Under the pieces are notes generated by a model. That model was not told the origin of the DNA and searched no databases. It saw only the letters and a program-made list of their open reading frames with translations. From contig JASJZC010000005.1 in assembly GCA_037178855.1 (NCBI GenBank), positions 5,952,001 to 6,016,000 of the forward strand: a DNA stretch of 64,000 bases, in the 5' to 3' direction. Both the position numbers and the translations under genes were made by a program. Source of the DNA: Oscheius sp. JU75 (taxonomy: Eukaryota > Nematoda > Chromadorea > Rhabditida > Rhabditidae). Shown piece by piece: positions 57,760-64,000 of the stretch. Each line of letters opens with the position of its first letter. Within the stretch, counting starts at the first letter, position 1.

Positions 57760-59016
57760 CTCTTGGATTGTGAAAATGATGAGTAAACAAAAGAAGAAAG
57801 TGTACAACATGGGACCGAAGGAGTTTGTTATCGAAATGCTTTATCTTTGTTTGCATGGATGAATGGTCGGAACTATATAAATATAGATAACTATCCGAAC
57901 AAAAAGGCTAGGTTGACGGCGTCGGATGGTGGGTGCTGTTTCTCTGTTTGCCTATACACATGGGCCTGATAACAATAATCGATCGTTGGAGCTCCTATCC
58001 AAAAAAATCGAATCTGTATCTCTGTCCATAGTCGAATACAGTAGAAAGATCTCTCAACAAAGAGAGAAGATGACTCCCGGAAAATTGGATTTGAACAGTT
58101 ACTCAAAATACGGTTTGTAGCTGCATATGGGTTTAGGAGAGTTTCCGGAAATGCCTCTTTCTGCAACAGCTATTTTCTGACCACAACATTCTAAATTGGA
58201 AAAATTGTATTTTTTTCAAAGGTTATTACTCACTTAACATGTCCAAAGGTTATTACTCACTCAAATGGTAATTATCGGGTCGATGGCCTTGAGAATTGTT
58301 GTGAAGACAGAGAAGAGAGGAGAGAACCTCCAAACTGCCAAGTCTTCAGATTGGAATAGATACGACATGGCGAAGAAGGATGGAAGATGACACTTGGTTT
58401 GGGTCTATAATTTGTAAATGGAACAACTGACTGAAAAAAAGCTTGACTTTTCGTTGGAATTACATGAGTGAGAAGATTGAACAGAAGCTGATGTTGATGC
58501 GACAGCATGCGTGCGTAATTCTGTTCGAGTTCATACCCACAATGTTCCGAATTTTTACCAAACAGCGTCGCAATCTTTATCTGATTGTTCAAACCAAATT
58601 CGCGGTAAATATTCTCCAACAAAACCTGAAACTGGCTAGATACTTTTTACAAAAGTCTCGGCTACTTGAGTAATCTCATTGCTGGTGCACATGTACCTTG
58701 AATAGACTTAGCAGAGAAAGACGTAGCAGCCAAGCAAAGATCAAAAGAAATACTTCAACATTAGGCTGTCCCGAACTTGTCTAGCAAAGCTTTCTCTGAA
58801 GTTGTAATGTTGTATGGTTGGATATTAGTTACCTGCAGAAAACGACATATCTAAATAGGAAGGTGAAATTGACTAGCCCAAAATTGATTTCATACATACA
58901 GCAATAGTATGTAGTGAGCCTTGATTAATGGCTTACTTAAATCAAAAAGAGTTCACCGGCATTTCCAGGATAGCATAATGTGCTTTAAAGAGGCAGAAGA
59001 ACATTAGAATGGTTTA
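57760..59016. other. unresolved region, no supported gene
   Basis: Frames on both strands (57926-58120 plus, 58272-58622 minus, 58443-58673 plus) overlap and have no family match. A direct repeat GGTTATTACTCACT occurs twice near 58220-58262. Confidence 0.35.
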
Positions 59017-59930
59017 CTAGAATCCGATACTGTTTCTTGTGTATTTGCGCATAATACAGAAGAGGAATAGGTTGAGAGCAGCAGCCGTGAATGTATCAAT
59101 GGACTGTAGAGTCAGAGTCAATACAATTTCTTCAGATATCCCAAAATATCTTGAAGCAGGAAGTATGGAAAAATCATACAACTGAAGTGCAAACTTGACC
59201 AAGTCTGGCTGAAATTATTTGAAAAGAAGATTTGTCAGCGCCGAAATAACTTGCTCTTCCAAGGAACATGAACTCGCTTGGAACAAATTTTCCTGAGAGT
59301 GAACTCTCAATGCTTAATAGAACATTCTCACACAGCACTTGATCCTTCACACAGTTCATTAATCTATAAGCTTTAATGAGCTAGAGCAGCGAAAACCAAG
59401 AGATCTCTAAGCATCAAGAAATCCATCGGATTGCAGTAGTGTTCTTCGATGTGATGATTAAGATATTAGAGACTAGAGCGGTGTCGAGGTGGATAAGGAT
59501 GGTGACTGGGAGTTTTCTAAAACGTAACAAAAACATCAAGTTTCGTAGTCGCTTCTTCCGATAGTTTCCAGATTCTGGTAGAGACAAAATTTGGACAAAG
59601 TTCTTCAAGCGCCAAGATACCGCGAGCTAAAAATCCTAATTGGAAGATGAGTCATGTCTAACTTTTGCTGGAAACTGCCGGAGACCAGAATTGTTGGAAA
59701 ATGCCGTCTGATTCCCACTGTCTTGAGAAGTCACGGATGCTCACGAGTCTGTCTGAAAGGAGCTGCAACAGGAAGAATATGTGCGGAACCTCGAGAGCAG
59801 AATAGGTGATTTGGAGGAGCGGCCATACCATTCGCTGGAAAGTGCCGAAGAACTGGAGTGCTCGGAAGAAGGTCCACGAGAAGCTGTCGAAAGAGTCACG
59901 GATGCTCAAGAGGATGACCGAAAAGTGCCA
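59017..59930 (-). CDS. uncharacterised multi-exon membrane protein, possible chemoreceptor
   Basis: Minus-strand exons can be linked in part: SFSWTFFRALQFFGTFQ, ALEVPHIFFLLQLLSDRLVS, a middle block with YCNPMDFLMLRDLLVFAALA, and the last two exons SSCSLEEQ joined to PDLVKFALQLYDFS, then SIDTFTAAALNLFLFCIMRK and the stop after NSIGF. The hydrophobic segments suggest several TM helices. I could not connect the middle exons in a single frame, so it may be partly decayed. Gustatory-receptor-like or another divergent 7TM family is possible but unproven. Confidence 0.4.
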
Positions 59931-60404
59931 TTTTGAGGAGAACCTGATTCGATATTCACAGAGCTGCTATTTCGAGAAAGGTTGAGCATCCCATGCCCTC
60001 TTTCAATTCTCTTCTTTAGTGCGTCCCTTTCAGGCCTCACTCTTGAGCAGTTTCCAGACTTCAATACGCATCATGCCCTCTCCTCCAGTAGTATATATGG
60101 AACTCGAGCTAATATGTAAGAAACTATCTTGGGAAAACGTCCATCTTGAAGGGTAGACTCCTCCGGATTCTCTTGAGCCTCCACCTGAAAACTGGCGAGA
60201 TGTGGGCCTAGCAAGGTTTCTGTTTGGTTTTTTTCTTTATTTTTTAGAAGAACTCTCAGTCACCAATCTCTTCCCACTTCGACACCACTCCAGTCTCTAG
60301 TATCTGACTTGATCTCTCCGAAGAGCACTACCGCAGGCGGCCCTCAGACTAAACTCTTAGAGTATTCAGATTTGGGTTACTCGGGACTACCCCAGTTCCT
60401 AGTT

Positions 60405-60660
60405 AGCGTGAATAAAGAAAGGTTGAGAGTTGATGTGCAGATTTGCAAAAGTTCGGAGAAAGTAGAAAACATCTGACTTGTGTTGGCAGAAGGCAACAGA
60501 GCATCGGTAGACAACGACGGAAGAGCATTGGTAGAGGCGACGAAGGCGAGTGCAGTTGCAGGAGGTGACAGCACACGAAGCAGCAAACGAGCAAGTGAAG
60601 TGGATAGCTTTTGCTGATTCTGACAAGACTCTACAAGTCGTGCCGAAAAGCGAAATAGTT
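60405..60660 (+). repeat. dispersed repeat, copy 2 (partner at 19300)
   Basis: Shares GATTTGCAAAAGTTCGGAGA plus several later blocks with 19300-19560 in the same orientation; the middle parts differ by indels. Confidence 0.7.
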
Positions 60661-60885
60661 CTGCCTAGGAAAAAATTTACTCCAGTTCTGAAACGCTTCT
60701 CATTGTTGGACACGCGATTCTTCCATTGTTTGGTCTCTGAAAAGCATAGGAGCAAGAAATTACGCCTCCGAGGCTATCAGGGAAAGTCATCTGAACGGAA
60801 CCTGTCTCTGTCCTTTCGGCAAAGAACGCGAATAAAGTTCAACGCCAATCAGATAAACTACGCGACCGAATACAAATGACTTTTA

Positions 60886-62057
60886 TTACTGGATCTTCCT
60901 GTACCTATCCGTACAGACGTTATCTACGAAGTTGACCAAATAGGTATTGATGTACCCTTTAATTTCGTTCGTGCGTAGAATGGCATATCTGAAAGTTATT
61001 GGGATGATGGTCAACTTCCAAAACTTACGTATGATTTTCAAAAATGTTCTTCATCAAGGCTTGAACTGTCTTCTTACTTCCAAGTACCTAAATCTTTAGC
61101 ATGAGCAAAGTAGAAAAAAACCTGGAGGTTCAATTGGCAGAACTTGACGTCACTTCCTTCATCATTGGTGTATTCGAACAATCGATCAGCAAATTGCCGT
61201 GCTTCGTCCACAGAGTTGTACTTGGCCCAAAGAGCATCAACTGTCTGCAGGTACGAATAGCAAATGAAAGACATAGCTCACGTTTTTCTGTATCAGATGT
61301 TGGAAAAAGTACAAAAAGTTCATCTGAACTATTTGATTCGAAAAAGCTGGCAACTTTTGGACCTCCTTGTTAAACATTGTCTCTTAAAAACAAGGTGTTC
61401 CATCAGCAGAAAAGCTACCTGTTAACTCGGTCGAGTTCTCGATACCTCCGTCCAAAGTTAGTTGGTAGGGATAGACTTTGACGAATGAATTTGACCTGTC
61501 CTCCTTCGCTTTGCGGCCTGTTCCAATGATATCCACGTACTCGTACATGGCTGTCTGTAAATCTGAGAAAGTTACTCAAAAATAGTCTAGCACCTTCAGC
61601 ATTCTCTCGGATTGCAAACGATCTGTTAGGTTCATCGACAGAGCTAGTGATTTGGGAAGCTTCTGAAGTTTCAGATGTTTCCAACCAAAGAACACTTGCC
61701 TCCTTTGTGAGAATATGATATTTTTCGTCGGATTCTGTCGAAAAAGAGGTAATCTCGTAGAGTTCAAAAATCTTTTGACAGATCTCGAGAAGAGTAAGCT
61801 ATACACGAAAACGAATGAAGCAGTGAGCTCATACTGACCGTGCTCAAAACTTTGCCTCTAGCTATACAATCTTTCCACTCTGCAACCAAGTTCGGAAACT
61901 GTTTCTTCGGGACGACAGATACCGGTGATTGCAACTGAATATCAATCTCTTTCTCAACTGTAAATATAGCTACCCGTATTCGTTCAGTCAATACAAAGAG
62001 AGACATTCCGATTGTGAGGAGGAAGAAAAGACAGAGCAGATTTCTAACTGGTGTCAT
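60886..62057 (-). CDS. uncharacterised secreted or type II membrane protein
   Basis: Start MTPVRNLLCLFFLLTIGMSL gives an N-terminal hydrophobic segment. Exons continue with QFPNLVAEWKDCIARGKVL, LLEICQKIFELYEITS, ETSEASQITSSVDEPNRS, AMYEYVDIIGTGRKAKED, QLTLDGGIENSTELTG, ELFVLFPTSDTEK, TVDALWAKYNSVDEARQFAD and the end YLVNFVDNVCTDRYRKIQ. Seven or so exons with small introns. The pattern reads as a folded extracellular protein of about 330 residues, but I do not recognise the family. The stop codon overlaps AATAAAAG. Confidence 0.6.
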
Positions 62058-62086
62058 TGAAAAGTCAAAACGAAGCAGACGAGGGC

Positions 62087-62440
62087 TTAATGCAGCCAGA
62101 TCGTATCGACATGTCTTGTTGAGGTGGGATCAGAAAGATCAATTTCCTCAGGATCTGCTTCACTTTGTTCTGTAAATCCCAAAAGTTTTAACACCTGTGT
62201 TACGTTTTTGTAAAGCAGATAACTGAGTAGTAATGTTTGTATAGACAGTGAGTAGTTGTTTTTGAAGGATTTGAAGCTGTACCGGAAGCTCCTTCTGCTG
62301 GATGAGTCAATATTTTCGAACAATCACAGTTTTGTATCCCAGTGATATCTCATGCTCTGAAAAATTGCAATGAGGAAGACACTGATCAATAACAATAACG
62401 CCAGCAGCCATTCAGAAACAGAATGACGTCCCTTTGAGGC
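62087..62440 (-). CDS. short membrane protein, 5' end missing
   Basis: An exon with SVSEWLLALLLLISVFLIAI and QSMRYHWDTKL can join through a 30-base intron to RRSFRYSFKSFKNNYSLSIQ, a hydrophobic stretch TLLLSYLLYKNV and an acidic end PEEIDLSDPTSTRHV. No ATG was found upstream before the lysozyme promoter, so it is partial or decayed. Function unknown. Confidence 0.35.
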
Positions 62441-62532
62441 AATGAAGAACTGTTGCAGTTAGCTTATTAAAAAAGCCAAGTATTCAAAACAGTTGGAAAT
62501 TATAAAAGGTCAGTAGAGTTAGGAGGAAAGAG

Positions 62533-62892
62533 ATGTTTTGTTTTTTCTTGTTCGCCGCCACTTGTAAGTTCTACAATGTGCGTAGCTAAAGGTTTTTTCG
62601 ATGGTCTTGTTTCTTCCCAATCTTGTCTGGACTGTATTTGTGAGGTAGAGTCAGGTTGTACGAATGTTCCTTGCGAAATTGATGGTGGAACCCTTTCCTG
62701 TGGCTACTACCAAATGAAAAACCCGTATTACATTGACTGTGGTCAACAGGAGATGAATGAAGGAGAAAGTGTTGACGAAGATGCGAGCAAGAGTCCGAAA
62801 CGATGGCTTGTCTTCACAATGATGGACCAAATGGATGCCAGAACGATAGAGCTCTCGCTTACTGGGACAGAGTAAAGGCGGCTTTGTTTTAA
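62533..62892 (+). pseudogene. invertebrate-type lysozyme, internally truncated
   Basis: The first part has a short signal-like start (MFCFFLFAAT) and the i-type lysozyme core: SCLDCICEVESGC with the catalytic Glu, PCEIDGGTLSCGYYQMKN with the catalytic Asp, then DCGQQ. The C-terminal signature (CEQESETMACLHNDGPNGC, then ALAYWDRVKAAL) follows directly but in another frame, and about 40 residues of the usual Cys-rich middle are missing. No splice pair explains the gap. Probably a pseudogene, though a very short intron at 62564-62585 near the start would be needed even for the first part. Confidence 0.65.
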
Positions 62893-63015
62893 AAAAAAAA
62901 AACTTTTTAAAACTTGAATAAGTTACGATGTTTTAAAAGAACTCTCGAACAATTCGAAGCTAACTCATTGAACTCTACTCACGTCTAGCTGTGGACTTGT
63001 ACTCCTTCTGCACAA

Positions 63016-63684
63016 ATGAAGTCGAAATGTCTGGACGAGCAGAGCGGCATCCTCTACACGCAAATGGTCAAGCTGTGGCCAGTCGTGACAATGATCGAAG
63101 ACGGTTCCTTCTATAACGGTAGCATCTACCTCGACAGTGAACGAAGCACGACGGCCGTCGACTTCAAACTGCGAGCCCGTACCAAGATCAAACACAAGAA
63201 GATGTTTCGTTGTGACGACGGACAAGGTCGTCTCGAGCCGAAGAGTTTCCACAAGATTGGAGTCAGAGTGGCCGAGACTGCCATCACGGATAGCGAGTTG
63301 TTGCTGCATCTGGACGGTCGAAGACTGGTGCTCAAGATGCAAAAGTCGCAATCTGCCGAGATTCTCTTCAAGCCAGTCGAAGATGAGGAGAAGGAAAGAG
63401 AAAAGTCGCGATGGGCCCGAGTCGACAGGAATCTCCTTCGAAATCTTCCGATCGGAGTAGCCAATTGTATCCGCGATGGACAACGTCACAATGTGCGTCA
63501 GAGGATCTTCACTGTGGTCTACCTGCTCGTTCAGGAGATGCTTCGACGACTCGGTAGTCGGTACGAGAGCGAGACTGCAGATACCGTCGGCTATTTCGAT
63601 GTCTGGGAAGAGACAAACGACCCTATAGATCTCGTCATGGACTATGTTCTGTTTATGCTGGAGGAGAAGTCAATTCGAGAATAA
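63016..63684 (+). CDS. uncharacterised single-exon protein, 222 residues
   Basis: The N-terminal half reads as beta-strand segments (VVTMIEDGSFYNGSIYLD, TAVDFKLRARTKIKHKK, MFRCDDGQGRLEPKSFHKIG, RLVLKMQKSQSAEILFKP), reminiscent of an MSP/immunoglobulin-like fold. A charged linker EDEEKEREKSRWARVD then leads to a helical C-terminal half (RQRIFTVVYLLVQEMLRRL, DLVMDYVLFMLEEKSIRE). Codon use is GC-rich at third positions, like a real gene. AATAAA follows the stop at once. Family not recognised. Confidence 0.65.
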   Translation: MKSKCLDEQSGILYTQMVKLWPVVTMIEDGSFYNGSIYLDSERSTTAVDFKLRARTKIKHKKMFRCDDGQGRLEPKSFHKIGVRVAETAITDSELLLHLDGRRLVLKMQKSQSAEILFKPVEDEEKEREKSRWARVDRNLLRNLPIGVANCIRDGQRHNVRQRIFTVVYLLVQEMLRRLGSRYESETADTVGYFDVWEETNDPIDLVMDYVLFMLEEKSIRE

Positions 63685-63721
63685 TAAATGTATGATCTGA
63701 AGAACCGTATTTATTCATACG

Positions 63722-64000
63722 TTACAGCTTTTCAACATTCTCTTTTTCAACGTCCCAATACTCTTCCTTCACATTTTGATCATCTTGGGTAGTGGTTTGT
63801 GGTTGGAACATGTTCAACAGTGCATCTGTGCCCATCTTCTCCAGTCTGATGAATGGAATTTCACACAAACAGCTCCAGAACACGGAAAAGATTGTTGCTA
63901 TCAGAGTGATAGGCAGGGTGTAATAGAGATACTTAAGATGTTTTGTTGTCTAAACATTCGATAAAGATACCGCCTGCCAGATACTGTTCATATGGAGAGG
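63722..64000 (-). CDS. acyltransferase-3 family (NRF-6-like), last exons, cut by window edge
   Basis: Membrane acyltransferase of the nose-resistant-to-fluoxetine type. The last exon reads TTKHLKYLYYTLPITLIA, TIFSVFWSCLCEIPFIRLEK and a short tail DDQNVKEEYWDVEKENVEKL. The final TM helix followed by E-x-P-F-x-x-L-E-K is the usual C-terminal mark of this family. It joins in frame to MNSIWQA upstream only if a 21-base intron (GTATCT...GTTTAG) is removed. Most of the gene lies beyond the right edge. Confidence 0.65.

Noticed and set aside
63016-63489. Long frames on the opposite strand and other frames at 62965-63489
   Set aside because: Shadows of the plus-strand single-exon gene, whose frame is the only one with a complete start-to-stop protein and a poly(A) signal at its end.
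1-64000. CRISPR arrays, bacterial operons or phage functions
   Set aside because: Spliced eukaryotic genes of nematode type fill the window; no regularly spaced repeats or bacterial gene features were seen.

Overview
This window looks like nuclear DNA of a free-living or rhabditid-type nematode. The evidence is many small cis-spliced introns (typically about 35-50 nt, GT...TTTCAG/TTTTAG ends) and several nematode-typical families: a cuticle collagen, an MSP-domain protein, Str-type chemoreceptors, paired UDP-glucuronosyltransferases, an NRF-6-like acyltransferase end and an invertebrate-type lysozyme. No rRNA or true tRNA gene was seen. All gene models come from reading exons and splice sites by eye, so internal exon edges are approximate.

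Layout. 0-2.8 kb: 5' two thirds of the NMD helicase UPF1/SMG-2 on the minus strand, cut by the left edge. 3.3-10.4 kb: two tandem plus-strand UDP-glucuronosyltransferase genes with a dead Str chemoreceptor between them. The second gene carries a 1.5 kb inverted-repeat (foldback) element with tRNA-like segments in one intron. 10.5-18.9 kb: a minus-strand tandem array of small four-TM membrane proteins with seven detectable copies, two of them decayed. One gene fuses two four-TM modules into a single reading frame. A Tc1-like transposon with a mariner fragment nested in it splits the array. 19.7-22.5 kb: a classical short-chain dehydrogenase, a Cys/Gly-rich secreted protein and a small PH-like nematode protein. 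22.7-29.2 kb: a long minus-strand gene for a BED zinc finger protein with a hAT-type C-terminal dimerisation region, probably a domesticated transposase. Upstream of it lies about 6.9 kb with no convincing gene.

36-46 kb: a small secreted Cys protein, a small membrane protein, a PRCC homologue (mRNA-processing/spliceosome-associated family) flanked by one foldback element and carrying another in an intron, a secreted protein with Cys-Asn repeats, and a cuticle collagen. 46.8-57.7 kb: a soluble-type neprilysin (M13), small secreted proteins, an intact Str chemoreceptor, a signal-peptide MSP-domain protein, an intronless bZIP factor, a coiled-coil protein and a CC-rich single-pass membrane protein. 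59-64 kb: two poorly known minus-strand genes, a decayed or truncated i-type lysozyme, an uncharacterised single-exon gene, and the last exons of an acyltransferase-3 (NRF-6-like) gene at the right edge.

The genes do not form one pathway. The notable threads are tandem duplication (UGTs, four-TM array), repeated insertion of long inverted-repeat elements into or beside genes, and dispersed repeat pairs that link distant parts of the window.
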